A program made the position numbers and the translations under genes. From Pedobacter westerhofensis (GTDB lineage Bacteria > Bacteroidota > Bacteroidia > Sphingobacteriales > Sphingobacteriaceae), in assembly GCF_900182595.1 (NCBI RefSeq), contig NZ_FXTN01000005.1, positions 401,050-465,049 of the forward strand: 64,000 nucleotides of DNA, read 5' to 3'. Below are positions 8,304 to 18,700 of this stretch, one piece after another; position 1 is the stretch's first letter, and each line of letters begins with the position of its first letter. The notes under the pieces were generated by a model. It made no database searches and had not been told where the DNA came from. It worked only from the letters and a program-made list of their open reading frames with translations.

Positions 8304-9986
8304 ATGAAACCAAATATATACGTTATTGGAGTAGATTATGGTTCAGACTCTGTCCGTTCCGTACTTGTAAATGCCGAAAATGGTGAAGAGATCGCTTCCT
8401 CAGTTTTTAACTATCCGAGATGGCAAAAAGGGTTATTTTGTGATCCTGCAGCAAATCAGTTCAGACAGCACCCCCTCGATTATACCGAAGGACTGGAACA
8501 TACAATTAAAGCCTGCCTGGAGAAAGCTGGCGGACAGGCTGCTGCCGATGCCGTTAAAGCAATAGCCATAGATACCACAGGCTCTACCCCTGTGGCTGTC
8601 AACAAAGCAGGAACACCACTGTCCCTGACCCCCGGATTTGAAGAAAACCCGCACGCAATGTTCGTGCTTTGGAAAGACCACACCGCCGTCAAAGAAGCTG
8701 CACAGATCAACGAGCATGCCCTTAAATATGATATCAACTACCTCGATTACGAAGGTGGCATCTATTCTTCAGAATGGTTTTGGGCAAAACTGCTTCGCAC
8801 ACTGAGAACAGACGAAAAGGTAAGGACCGCATGTTACTCCTGGGTAGAGCATTGCGACTGGATCCCTTTCCTGTTAACAGGCGGAAAGGACATCAAAGAA
8901 ATGAAACGCAGCCGCTGCGCCGCCGGTCACAAGGCCCTCTGGGCCGAAGAATTTGGTGGCCTCCCCCCTAATCAGTTTTTTAGAGACCTCGACCCTTTAC
9001 TGGATGGTTATACAGAACGCCTGTTTAAAGAAACTTACACTTCTGATGAACCCGCCGGCTTCTTAAGTGAAGAATGGGCAACCAGATTGGGATTGAGCAC
9101 ATCAGTTGTTGTGGGTGTCGGCGCCTTTGACGCACACATGGGTGCTGTGGGCGGACAGATTGAGCCTTACCACCTGAGCAAGGTCATGGGAACTTCTACC
9201 TGTGATATCCTCGTGGCACCTGCGGCCGATATCGAGGGCAAACTGATCAAAGGTATCTGCGGTCAGGTAAACGGATCGGTGATTCCCGGTATGATGGGGC
9301 TCGAAGCTGGTCAATCGGCCTTTGGCGATACCTATGCCTGGTTTAAAAATATACTGAGCTGGCCGCTTAAAACGCTGCTGCATCAATCAGTGCTGATTGA
9401 GAAAGCTACAGCGAACGCATTGATGGAAGAAATGCTGGACAAGATCATCCCGGAACTCAGCAAACAGGCCGCTGTACTGCCAAAAAATGACGACGATGAA
9501 CTGGGTATCGACTGGTTTAACGGCAGAAGAACACCAGATGCCAACCAGGAACTCAAAGGTGCCCTCAGCAATCTTGATCTGGGTACAGATGCGCCGCGCC
9601 TGTTCAGGGCACTGGCAGAAGCCACCTGCTTTGGTGCTAAAAACATCGTAGACCGTTTCATTTCTGAAGGAATCCCTGTAAAAGGGATCATCGGCATAGG
9701 TGGCGTAGCCAAGAAATCACCGTATATCATGCAGATGATGGCAGATGTACTGAACATGCCCATCCGTATCCACCAGTTTGAACATACCTGTGCCCTGGGT
9801 GCAGCGATGTTTGCAGCCGTAGTTGGCGGCGTATATCCGACAGTAGAAGAAGCGATGAAAGGAATGGGCAGCGGATTTGATTCGGAGTATTTCCCTGAGG
9901 AGAAGAACGTAGCCTATTACGCCAGCCGCTACCCGCGGTACCAGTCGCTCGGTGCGTATATTGAACAAAATACAGATCATGGTTAA
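8304..9986 (+). CDS. araB: L-ribulokinase
   Basis: The 560-residue FGGY-family kinase phosphorylates L-ribulose at O5 with ATP, the second step of L-arabinose breakdown in the cytoplasm. The first phosphate-binding loop is GVDYGSDSVRS near residue 9; the second domain has MGTSTCDILVAP and the nucleotide-binding GIGGVAKKSPYIMQMMADVL around 470, then CALGAAMFAAVVGG. Length is usual for AraB. First gene of an operon araB-araD-araA-transporter with short gaps (57 bases to araD). Transcription is probably induced by arabinose through the Nudix regulator. The start ATG follows an AT-rich leader with little Shine-Dalgarno match, normal in this phylum. Confidence 0.97.
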   Translation: MKPNIYVIGVDYGSDSVRSVLVNAENGEEIASSVFNYPRWQKGLFCDPAANQFRQHPLDYTEGLEHTIKACLEKAGGQAAADAVKAIAIDTTGSTPVAVNKAGTPLSLTPGFEENPHAMFVLWKDHTAVKEAAQINEHALKYDINYLDYEGGIYSSEWFWAKLLRTLRTDEKVRTACYSWVEHCDWIPFLLTGGKDIKEMKRSRCAAGHKALWAEEFGGLPPNQFFRDLDPLLDGYTERLFKETYTSDEPAGFLSEEWATRLGLSTSVVVGVGAFDAHMGAVGGQIEPYHLSKVMGTSTCDILVAPAADIEGKLIKGICGQVNGSVIPGMMGLEAGQSAFGDTYAWFKNILSWPLKTLLHQSVLIEKATANALMEEMLDKIIPELSKQAAVLPKNDDDELGIDWFNGRRTPDANQELKGALSNLDLGTDAPRLFRALAEATCFGAKNIVDRFISEGIPVKGIIGIGGVAKKSPYIMQMMADVLNMPIRIHQFEHTCALGAAMFAAVVGGVYPTVEEAMKGMGSGFDSEYFPEEKNVAYYASRYPRYQSLGAYIEQNTDHG

Positions 9987-10043
9987 TCAGCTCTGCTGAT
10001 CAGCAATACGATTGTCCCCGGACATTATTAAATTATAAAAAAA

Positions 10044-10742
10044 ATGAACGAATATCAGGAGATCCGGGAAAAAGCATATGCAGCAAATATGCAGCTTCCT
10101 AAACTGGGCCTTGTGCTTTTCACTTTTGGAAATGCAAGTGCTGCCGACAGAGAGAAAAAAGTGTTTGCAATCAAACCAAGCGGGGTTCCTTATGAGGACC
10201 TTTCAGCAGAAAATATGGTGATCGTGGATTTTGACGGCAATACCGTTGAAGGCAACCTCAGGCCTTCGTCCGACACCAAAACACATGCTGTACTTTATAA
10301 ACACTGGGAAGATATCGGCGGCATCGTACATACGCATTCTACTTACGGAACCGCCTGGGCGCAATCGCTGAAGCCGATCCCGGTATACGGAACCACCCAT
10401 GCCGATCATACTACCGCAGCTGTTCCCTGCGCCCCACCTATGAGCGACGAAAAGATCAAAGGAAACTATGAGTACGAAACAGGGTTCCAGATTATCGATC
10501 ACCTTACAGAACAGGGCTTAAGTTACACAGATGTGGAAATGATCCTTGTGGGCAACCATGCCCCCTTTACCTGGGGAAAAACAGCAGACAAAGCGGTTTA
10601 CAACAGCGCAGTCGTGGAAGAACTGGCAAAAATGGCATTCCTTACCGAACAGATCAGAAACGATGTCCGCCCCATGAAAGATGCTTTAATTCAGAAACAT
10701 TACGAGAGGAAACACGGTGTGGATTCCTATTACGGTCAATAA
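10044..10742 (+). CDS. araD: L-ribulose-5-phosphate 4-epimerase
   Basis: This 232-residue zinc enzyme of the class II aldolase family converts L-ribulose 5-phosphate to D-xylulose 5-phosphate. Zinc ligands are visible as the two histidines in VHTHSTYGTAWAQ (about 94-96) and a third in VGNHAPFTWG (about 170); the opening segment has FGNASA and the phosphate-binding KPSGVPYEDL. Length matches AraD. Fuculose-phosphate aldolase is a relative, but position between araB and araA settles the call. The product goes straight to transketolase, whose gene is in the same region. It lies 9 bases upstream of araA. Confidence 0.96.
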   Translation: MNEYQEIREKAYAANMQLPKLGLVLFTFGNASAADREKKVFAIKPSGVPYEDLSAENMVIVDFDGNTVEGNLRPSSDTKTHAVLYKHWEDIGGIVHTHSTYGTAWAQSLKPIPVYGTTHADHTTAAVPCAPPMSDEKIKGNYEYETGFQIIDHLTEQGLSYTDVEMILVGNHAPFTWGKTADKAVYNSAVVEELAKMAFLTEQIRNDVRPMKDALIQKHYERKHGVDSYYGQ

Positions 10743-10751
10743 ACAAAAACT

Positions 10752-12257
10752 ATGACAACCAACCTCAAACAATTAGAAGCCTGGTTCATCACCGGAAGCC
10801 AGCATTTATACGGAGAAGAAACACTGAGACAAGTAGCAGAACATTCTCAGCAAATCGCAGGAGCGCTGAATGATTCTCCTCAGATCCCCGTAAAAATCGT
10901 TTTCAAGCCAACAGTTAAAACAGCAGATGAGATTTATGCCGTATGCCAGGAAGCCAATAACGCAGAGAACTGCATCGGCATCATTGCCTGGATGCACACT
11001 TTTTCTCCCGCAAAAATGTGGATCGGCGGACTAAAAATATTACAGAAACCCTTACTCCATTTACATACACAGTTTAACCGCGATATTCCATGGAGCACAA
11101 TGGACATGGATTTCATGAACCTGAACCAGAGTGCGCATGGCGACCGTGAGTTCGGATTTATTGTTTCGAGAATGCGCATCAACCGTAAAGTGGTTGCCGG
11201 GCACTGGGAAGACCCCGAAGTGCGCGAAAGCGTAAATACCTGGCTGCGCGCTGCCGCGGGATGGTTTGATATGCAGGGTGCAAAATACGCCCGCTTTGGC
11301 GATAACATGCGCAACGTTGCGGTAACTGAAGGAGATAAAGTTGAAGCAGAAATAAAATTCGGTTTCTCCGTGAATACCTATGGGGTCGGCGACCTGGTGG
11401 CTGTGATCAATCAGACTTCGGATGCCGATATTGATCAGCTGGTAAAGGAATATGCAGACAGCTATGTGATGGCACAAAGCCTGATCAAAGGTGGTGCCCA
11501 GCACGCTTCACTGAGAGAAGCTGCGAAAATAGAAATAGGGTTGCGCACCTTCCTTGAACAGGGCAATTTCAAAGGTTTCTCGGATACATTTGAAGATCTG
11601 CATGGTATGAGCCAGCTTCCGGGTATTGCAGTACAGCGCTTAATGAGCGATGGGTACGGTTTTGCAGGTGAGGGCGACTGGAAAACGGCTGTACTGGTAC
11701 GCACAATGAAGGTGATGGGCAGCGGACTGGAAGGCGCCAATGCTTTTATGGAAGATTATACGTATCATTTTGAACCAAAAAATTCTTTTGTTTTAGGCTC
11801 ACATATGCTGGAAGTGGATGCTGCTTTAGCGAAAGGACCGGTAAAATGTGAAATACACCCGCTGGGAATTGGCGGCAAAGCCGATCCTGTACGGTTGATT
11901 TTTGATGCAGCAAACGGCCCGGCCTTAAATGCGTCGATCATTGATATGGGCAACAGGTTCCGTATGCTGGTAAACGTAGTTGATGGCGTTGATGAACAAC
12001 ATGAACTACCTAAACTACCGGTAGCACGTGTATTGTGGAAGCCACAACCCGATATGAAAACAGGTTGCGCGGCATGGATTTATGCCGGCGGAGCGCATCA
12101 TACATGTTATAGTCAAAATTTAACAGCAGAACATCTCACAGATTTTGCAGATATCGCAGGGATTGAGTATGTTGGCATCGATAATCAAACTACTATAAAT
12201 CAATTACGCAACGAGTTAAAGTGGAACGAGGTATATTATCAGTTAAATAAACATTAA
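10752..12257 (+). CDS. araA: L-arabinose isomerase
   Basis: The 501-residue isomerase converts L-arabinose to L-ribulose, the first step of the pathway, and needs manganese. Family marks are [18 protein letters not shown] at the start, [18 protein letters not shown] around 77, [20 protein letters not shown] around 300 with a catalytic glutamate, and the metal-binding glutamate/histidine positions in EDYTYHF and LGSHMLEV. Length is typical. Third gene of the ara operon, starting 9 bases after araD. Nothing odd is seen. Confidence 0.97.
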   Translation: MTTNLKQLEAWFITGSQHLYGEETLRQVAEHSQQIAGALNDSPQIPVKIVFKPTVKTADEIYAVCQEANNAENCIGIIAWMHTFSPAKMWIGGLKILQKPLLHLHTQFNRDIPWSTMDMDFMNLNQSAHGDREFGFIVSRMRINRKVVAGHWEDPEVRESVNTWLRAAAGWFDMQGAKYARFGDNMRNVAVTEGDKVEAEIKFGFSVNTYGVGDLVAVINQTSDADIDQLVKEYADSYVMAQSLIKGGAQHASLREAAKIEIGLRTFLEQGNFKGFSDTFEDLHGMSQLPGIAVQRLMSDGYGFAGEGDWKTAVLVRTMKVMGSGLEGANAFMEDYTYHFEPKNSFVLGSHMLEVDAALAKGPVKCEIHPLGIGGKADPVRLIFDAANGPALNASIIDMGNRFRMLVNVVDGVDEQHELPKLPVARVLWKPQPDMKTGCAAWIYAGGAHHTCYSQNLTAEHLTDFADIAGIEYVGIDNQTTINQLRNELKWNEVYYQLNKH

Positions 12258-12288
12258 AAATGATGAAAAATTCTAACCAAATTAAATT

Positions 12289-13974
12289 ATGACCAATAGC
12301 TTAGCAACTACCGACTATGTAGTTTTTATTATTTACTTCCTGGTTGTTTCCCTGTATGGATACTCTATTTATCACAAAAGGCAGAGAAATGAACATGATG
12401 CGAAAGCGTTCTTCCTCGCGGAAGGTACTTTAACATGGTGGGCCATCGGTGCCTCACTCATCGCATCCAATATTTCTGCTGAACAGTTTATCGGGATGAG
12501 CGGGGAAGGTTTCTTCCTCGGGGTCGCCGTAGCTGCCTATGAATGGATCGCAGCCATCGCCCTGATCATTGTGGCAGTCTGGTTTATACCGGTCTACCTC
12601 AAAAACAAGATCTATACCATGCCTCAGTTCCTTAAAACAAGGTATAATGAATCGGTGGCCCTGATTATGGCCATTTTCTGGCTGTTCCTGTATGTATTTG
12701 TAAACCTGACCTCAATCCTATACCTGGGCGCGGTAGCCATCAATGGGCTTACCGGAGGGGAATACCTGCATGTGATCATGATCGGCCTTGCGGTATTTGC
12801 GCTGTTCATTTCGCTGGGCGGGATGAAGGTTGTGGCTTATACGGATGTGATACAGGTGGCAGTACTGATCTTTGGAGGACTGGTAACTACCTATATCGCA
12901 CTGACGGTTGTTGGCGAGAAATTTGGCGTGGGCAGCAATGCCATTGCAGGGTTTAAGGTGCTGATGGATCAGGCGCCGGAGCATTTCAAAATGATTATCC
13001 CGAGACCTACCGCTACCTCTACGCAGAATGAGATCAGCAAATACCTCACTTTCCCCGGACTGGCTTCTTACCTTGCCGGAATCTGGATCATCAACCTGAA
13101 CTACTGGGGATGTAACCAGTACATCACACAGCGTGCTTTGGGCGCCGATCTGCATACGGCAAGAACGGGTATCCTGTTTGCCGGCTTGTTAAAGTTAATG
13201 ATGCCACTGATCGTGATGCTGCCTGGTATCGCTGCCTATGTATTGTACAGGGGCGGGTATCTTCCACAGCTGATCGGCGGCAAAGATGGTGCTTATTCTG
13301 CGGTGCTCACCTTCCTGCCTACAGGATTAAAAGGCCTGTCTGTTGCGGCACTGACCGCAGCGATTGTTGCCTCCCTTGCAGGTAAAGTGAATAGTATCTC
13401 TACGATTTTCACGCTGGATGTGTATTCAAAATATTTCAAAAAAGATTCGGACCAGAAAAACCTGGTATTTGTAGGCCGTGCTACAGTAGTGATCGGCCTG
13501 ATCCTGGCAGTTCTGTTTACCTGGAACGACTTACTGGGTATTGGCGGAGTGGGTGGTTTCACCTATATCCAGAAATACACAGGTTTTATCAGTCCAGGTG
13601 TATTCGCGATGTTCTTCCTCGGGATGTTCTGGAAAAGGACTACAGGTGCTGCTGCAATTGCAGGGGTACTGGCGGGTTTCTTATTTTCGGTTTTCTTTAA
13701 TGAGCTGGCGCCTTCGCTGATGGGACATGACACGATTCTTTACACGGCCTATCCAAATGGAGCAGGCGGATGGGAGATCCCCTTTCATATCTGTATGGGA
13801 CTGTCTTTTGCCTTTACAATGGTGATTATGATTGCCATGAGTTATGCTGGGCCAAAGGTTAACCCTAAAGCTTTTGAGCTGGATAAAAGTATGTTTAATG
13901 TGAAACCCTCTACGCTGGCGCTGATCATTTTAACTCTTTTGATCATCACCGCATTATATGTGAAGTTCTGGTAA
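12289..13974 (+). CDS. sodium/sugar symporter, SSS family
   Basis: A 561-residue inner-membrane protein with about 13-14 hydrophobic helices. It belongs to the sodium:solute symporter family (SGLT-like): GASLIASNISAEQFIGMSGEGF in helix 1-2 region carries the sodium-site pattern, and NLNYWGCNQYITQRALGA around 270 is the family's signature segment seen in sugar transporters. As last gene of the operon, 31 bases after araA, it most likely brings in L-arabinose (or a close pentose) with Na+. Galactose or glucose transport by related proteins means the sugar assignment rests on context. A strong terminator follows. Confidence 0.88.
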   Translation: MTNSLATTDYVVFIIYFLVVSLYGYSIYHKRQRNEHDAKAFFLAEGTLTWWAIGASLIASNISAEQFIGMSGEGFFLGVAVAAYEWIAAIALIIVAVWFIPVYLKNKIYTMPQFLKTRYNESVALIMAIFWLFLYVFVNLTSILYLGAVAINGLTGGEYLHVIMIGLAVFALFISLGGMKVVAYTDVIQVAVLIFGGLVTTYIALTVVGEKFGVGSNAIAGFKVLMDQAPEHFKMIIPRPTATSTQNEISKYLTFPGLASYLAGIWIINLNYWGCNQYITQRALGADLHTARTGILFAGLLKLMMPLIVMLPGIAAYVLYRGGYLPQLIGGKDGAYSAVLTFLPTGLKGLSVAALTAAIVASLAGKVNSISTIFTLDVYSKYFKKDSDQKNLVFVGRATVVIGLILAVLFTWNDLLGIGGVGGFTYIQKYTGFISPGVFAMFFLGMFWKRTTGAAAIAGVLAGFLFSVFFNELAPSLMGHDTILYTAYPNGAGGWEIPFHICMGLSFAFTMVIMIAMSYAGPKVNPKAFELDKSMFNVKPSTLALIILTLLIITALYVKFW

Positions 13975-13991
13975 CCAAAACCTTTTTAATA

Positions 13992-14025
13992 GAAAGAGAG
14001 CGCCCGGAAAGCGCTCTCTTTTTAT
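13992..14025 (+). terminator. terminator of the arabinose operon
   Basis: Perfect 11-bp stem AAAGAGAGCGC / GCGCTCTCTTT with a 7-base loop and a T-run, just after the transporter stop; it can also serve the convergent GH18 gene. Confidence 0.85.
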
Positions 14026-14035
14026 ATCGGTCGTT

Positions 14036-14980
14036 TTAATTGTACACCGTACCAAAACCATAAAGTGCATTTGATATGTTTGAAAGATAAGTATGCGAAT
14101 CTGCATTCGGCAGGTTGTAGTACAGATAAATACCATAACCGTCACTCACTGTCCTGGTAGCAAGCGAGGCAGCAGTACCCGCACTGGTGGCGGTAATGTC
14201 AATTGCTGCCGGGCCAAGATTGCTTTTGGCCAGACCAGGCACTGCCGGCGTACTGTAAGTACCATATATCGCATTCCAACTGTAGTTAACCTTTGAACCT
14301 ACAGTTACTCCTTGATAAGACAATCTCGACGCTGCAGGCCCGTAGAAATAAAATGAAATAATCTTGGACGGCATCAACTCCCGAAGAGCAGTCACCAGAA
14401 ATACGAAAGAACTGTCATTTGGCTGCGTAGTTCCATTATTGCCATAATCAGAATATTCATCGTCAAAATCTATCCCATCCAGTCCATAGGTGCTAACTGC
14501 GTTGCTCAGCTGCTGTGCGAAAGCCTGTGCAGAAGCCATGCTGGTAAAATTGGTCATCCCCGCCCCCTGATGGTTGCCCAGGATAGAAAGCAGGACTTTG
14601 ATGCCTTTGTCCTGCAGTGGCTTCACATACGTGTCCCTGTTGCTCAGCACATTTGTGACCTGCGGATTGAAAAAGAGTTCTGCTGTGCGGCTGCTTGTAT
14701 TGAAATTGATATTGGCCGCAAAGATAATCCCGATATCAAATAAAGGGCTGCCATTTGTTAGCGTATACTTCGCTACATTTCTTAAATCGTTACTGTTGAC
14801 CTCTACATAACAGACGCCTTTAGGTCCGTTGGTACCAATTGCATTGGTTTTGAGTGCAGTGGCAGAAGACAGGCTTTCAGGAGGTAATTTTGTTTCTTTT
14901 TTACAGGAGGCAAGCGCCAGCATTAAACAGGCCGCAGCCAGGATTTTGCTTTTTACAGATAATTTCAGGGTTGTTTTCAT
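14036..14980 (-). CDS. GH18 lipoprotein, endo-beta-N-acetylglucosaminidase-like
   Basis: A 314-residue exported protein. The start is set at ATG 14980 because it gives a clean lipoprotein signal ending in lipobox LALASC; upstream extension to 15067 would only add an unlikely leader. The glycoside hydrolase 18 active-site motif DGIDFDDE (pattern DxxDxDxE) is complete, with the catalytic glutamate last. The short single-domain size and GNHQGAGMTNF segment fit the Endo F/Endo H group that cleaves the chitobiose core of N-glycans, rather than long chitinases. It would act at the cell surface or in the periplasm. No other glycan genes flank it. Confidence 0.82.
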   Translation of the reverse strand: MKTTLKLSVKSKILAAACLMLALASCKKETKLPPESLSSATALKTNAIGTNGPKGVCYVEVNSNDLRNVAKYTLTNGSPLFDIGIIFAANINFNTSSRTAELFFNPQVTNVLSNRDTYVKPLQDKGIKVLLSILGNHQGAGMTNFTSMASAQAFAQQLSNAVSTYGLDGIDFDDEYSDYGNNGTTQPNDSSFVFLVTALRELMPSKIISFYFYGPAASRLSYQGVTVGSKVNYSWNAIYGTYSTPAVPGLAKSNLGPAAIDITATSAGTAASLATRTVSDGYGIYLYYNLPNADSHTYLSNISNALYGFGTVYN

Positions 14981-15135
14981 AGTTATTATTTTAGGTAAAT
15001 AAATGTATATATGATGTATATCACCTATACAAGTTAACATATTTTCCCTATAATAACAATGACACACAAGTACTTAGTAATAAAATAATTATTATTTTAC
15101 ATTAAGTGAATACCCGAAAAAACAAAACAGATGGT

Positions 15136-15240
15136 TTAATACTGCTCCTTATAACTCCTGGGGCATTTCCCGGTGATAGATTTAAACACCCAGCGATCTC
15201 CAAAACCGCAGCCCAGGCATCTTCAGTCAGTATATGCAGA
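15136..15240 (-). pseudogene. remnant of an AraC-type regulator C-terminus
   Basis: Reading minus strand into the stop at 15138-15136 gives CGFGDRW followed by VFKSITGKCPRSYKEQY, which resembles the end of the second helix-turn-helix of AraC regulators (GFGxxxxFxxxFKxxTGxxPxxYR) with some residues deleted. The frame is closed 28 codons upstream, and the preceding LTEDA-like piece is in another frame. The rest of the 323-base gap (14981-15303) holds nothing else recognisable. The call depends on a short match. Confidence 0.4.
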
Positions 15241-15249
15241 GGCATAAAA

Positions 15250-15280
15250 TGAAAAAAGGGATAAGCTTTCAGCTTATCCC
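15250..15280 (-). terminator. terminator of the small membrane protein gene
   Basis: Perfect stem GGGATAAGCT / AGCTTATCCC with a 3-base loop, followed on the minus strand by a T-run. Confidence 0.8.
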
Positions 15281-15303
15281 TGTAAATTATTATGGCTGAT
15301 CTG

Positions 15304-15561
15304 CTATTCTTCTGCAGTTTCCGGTGCTTTGGACAGTGGCGCTTCAGGATCCAGTTCAACACAGCCCTCTTTGTCCTGTCTGGCAAACAAAATCGGGTAC
15401 AGGAATAAAAATGCGCCCAGCATCAGGAACAATCCCGAAGCTTCAAGAACATATTTGCTCCAGCTGATTTCATTCGCATCCATGATCAAATAGGCAACTA
15501 ACGCAAGCACGCCAAGGATAATGGCGATCACTGCTTTCTGGAGTTTCATTGCTTTTATCAT
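15304..15561 (-). CDS. small two-helix membrane protein
   Basis: An 85-residue protein when started at ATG 15561 (MIKAMKLQKAV), preferred over 15609 because the extra 16 residues do not look like a signal. Two hydrophobic helices are clear: AVIAIILGVLALVAYLIM (about 8-25) and YVLEASGLFLMLGAFLFL (about 36-53), then an acidic Pro/Glu tail. I recognise no family. It is transcribed alone, with its own terminator, and is divergent from ileS across a 151-base region. Probably an inner-membrane protein with unknown role. Confidence 0.65.
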   Translation of the reverse strand: MIKAMKLQKAVIAIILGVLALVAYLIMDANEISWSKYVLEASGLFLMLGAFLFLYPILFARQDKEGCVELDPEAPLSKAPETAEE

Positions 15562-15675
15562 GATCTTTACTTTATTTATCGGTTGATAAAGATACTGAAC
15601 AAAAACCAAACCAATTTAAGATTTTGAAGATCAATGTATTTCCTGTAACAACTACCATTTTTCATTCTAAATCTG

Positions 15676-15683
15676 TAACTTTG
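15676..15683 (+). promoter_or_regulatory. -7 element of the ileS promoter
   Basis: TAACTTTG, an exact TAnnTTTG match, 30 bases before the ileS ATG; identical to the element before the Nudix regulator. The -33 position is weak. Confidence 0.5.
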
Positions 15684-15712
15684 CATCCTTATTTTTTTAA
15701 GATACTGGATTG

Positions 15713-18700
15713 ATGTATAGGGAATTTAAACAATTAGAACTACCTAAAATAGGTAAAGAGATACTGGAGTTTTGGAAAGCAGAGAATATCTTTGAAAAAA
15801 GCATCTCTACGAGGCCAAAATCTAACCCATTTACTTTTTACGAAGGCCCGCCTTCTGCTAATGGTATGCCTGGTATTCACCATGTAATGGCCCGTGCCAT
15901 AAAAGATATTTTCTGCCGGTACAAAACGCTCAAAGGTTTCCAGGTGAAGCGTAAAGGCGGCTGGGATACCCACGGACTTCCGATTGAACTTGCCGTAGAG
16001 AAAAAACTGGGCATCACTAAAATAGATATAGGTGTAAAAATTTCTGTTGAAGACTATAATGCAGCCTGCCGCGAGGAAGTGATGCGCTATACCGATATCT
16101 GGAACGACCTGACAGAAAAAATGGGCTATTGGGTAGATCTTGAAAAGCCCTATATCACCTATGAAAACGAATATATTGAATCCCTGTGGTGGATCTTAAA
16201 AACATTCTACAATAAAGGCCTTTTATACAAGGGATATACGGTACAGCCTTATTCCCCTGCTGCCGGTACAGGATTGAGTTCGCATGAGCTGAACCAGCCT
16301 GGTACGTATAAAATGCTGAAAGATACTTCCATCACTGCACAGTTTTTCCTGAAAAAGGATCAGCAGCATCCTCTGATGCCGGTACTTTTTGACAGCGAAA
16401 CCGAAGATACGGCAATCATCGCCTGGACAACCACACCATGGACTTTGCCATCAAACGGCGCACTGGCGGTAGGTGAGAAAATCAGCTATGTGAAAGTGAA
16501 GACCTTTAACCCCTATACTTTCCTGCCGGTTAGCGTTATACTGGCGAAAGACCTGGTAGGAAAGCACTTTAAAAAAGACGCTGAAAATCTTTCTTTTGAA
16601 GATTTTAAAGACACGGATAAACTGATTCCATGGACAATAGCGGCAGAATTTACCGGTAAAGACCTTGTTGGTTTGCGTTATCATCAGTTGATGAACTATG
16701 TGACCAATGCAGAATTGGAAGAAAAAGCTTTCCGCGTGATCCCGGCCGACTATGTAACCACTGAAGACGGAACAGGTATCGTTCATATTGCAGCGGTTTT
16801 TGGTGCAGACGATTTCCGGGTATCCAAAGAAAGCGGCATCCCTTCGGTGATGATCAAAGACGAGCAGGGCAATGATCTTCCTTTGGTAAACAAACAGGGG
16901 AAATTTGTAGATGAGGTGACCGACTTTGCCGGATATTATGTAAAGGAAGAGTACTACAGCGATGAGGAACGCAAAGCAGCAGATTTTAAAGCTACTGACG
17001 TGCTGATCGCGATTAAGCTGAAGGAAGACAATAAAGCCTTTGATGTAAAGAAATATGAACACAGTTATCCGCACTGCTGGAGAACTGACAAACCTATATT
17101 GTACTATCCGCTCGACAGCTGGTTTATCAAAACCACCTCTGTAAAAGAGAAAATGGTAGAGCTGAACAAAACGATCAACTGGAAACCTGAAGCTACAGGA
17201 ACCGGCCGTTTTGGAAACTGGCTGGAAAACCTGGTAGACTGGAACCTCTCGCGCTCCCGTTACTGGGGCACTCCCCTGCCGATCTGGAGAACAGCAGACG
17301 GTACGGAAGAAAAATGTATCGGCTCTATCGCTGAACTGAATGCAGAGATCAAAAAATCTGTTGATGCAGGTTTCATGGAAGCTTCCTTTGAGCTGAAAGA
17401 TATGCACCGCCCTTACGTGGACGATGTGATCCTCACTTCTTCTACAGGAGAAAAAATGATCCGTGAAGCTGATATGATCGATGTATGGTTTGACAGCGGC
17501 GCAATGCCATATGCACAATGGCACTTCCCTTTTGAAAATAAGGAAGAATTTGAAAATGCCTACCCTGCAGATTTTATCGCAGAAGGTGTAGACCAAACAC
17601 GCGGATGGTTCTTTACGCTGCATGCAATCGCAGTGATGCTGAGCGAAACCAGCGATGAGATCAAAGCCATCAATGAACGTGTAGGCAATAAAGGTATTGC
17701 GTATAAAAATGTGGTATCAAACGGTCTTGTCCTGGATAAGAACGGCAACAAAATGTCTAAACGTTTAGGAAACGGTGTCGATCCTTTCCATACGATTGAT
17801 ACGTACAGTGCCGATGCCACAAGATGGTATATGATCAGCAATGCTTCGCCATGGGACAACCTGAAGTTCAATATGGAAGGACTGGACGAGGTAAGGCGCA
17901 AGTTCTTTGGCACACTGTATAATACGTATGCCTTCTTTGCACTGTATGCCAATATTGATAAGTTCGAAATCGATGAGAACAACGAGATCTCTGTACAGGA
18001 CCGCACGGAACTGGACCGCTGGATTTTATCATTGCTGCAGAACCTGATCAATGAGGTAGATGAAAATTATAATACCTATGAGCCAACGAAAGCAGCGAGG
18101 GCAATACAATCCTTTGTAGACGAGCACCTGAGCAACTGGTATATCCGTTTATCGCGCCGCCGCTTCTGGAAAGGCGAGATGACTGCCGATAAACAGGCCG
18201 CATATGAAACCCTGTACACTTGTCTGCTGACGGTATCACAACTGATGTCGCCCATCGCACCATTTTTTGCCGACTGGCTGTACCAGAACCTGACTGTAAA
18301 CAAACCTGCTAAAGCAGAACAGTCTATACACTTAACACTCTGGAAAGAAGGTGATACTTCACTGATCGACACAGAACTGAACGAGCGTATGCACCTGGCG
18401 CAGGACATCTCTTCGATGGTACTCTCACTGAGAAAAAAATCCGGTATCAATGTTCGTCAGCCATTGGCCAAGATCCTGATCCCGGTGCTGGACCAGGCCT
18501 TCAAAAGCAGGGTAGAATTGGTTAAAGAAATTATTCTGTCGGAAACTAACATCAAGAATATTGAGTATATTACAGACACTGCAGGCTTCATCACCAAAAA
18601 GATAAAACCCAACTTTAAAGCCCTTGGGCCGAAGGTAGGCAAGGACATGAAATCCGTGGCAGAACTGATCAGTAATATGAGCCAGGAAGAGCTGGGCAAG

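Noticed and set aside
16451..17623. Long minus-strand open frame of 390 codons inside ileS
   Set aside because: It is the antisense shadow of a clearly coding gene; the product is cysteine- and phenylalanine-rich without domain features.
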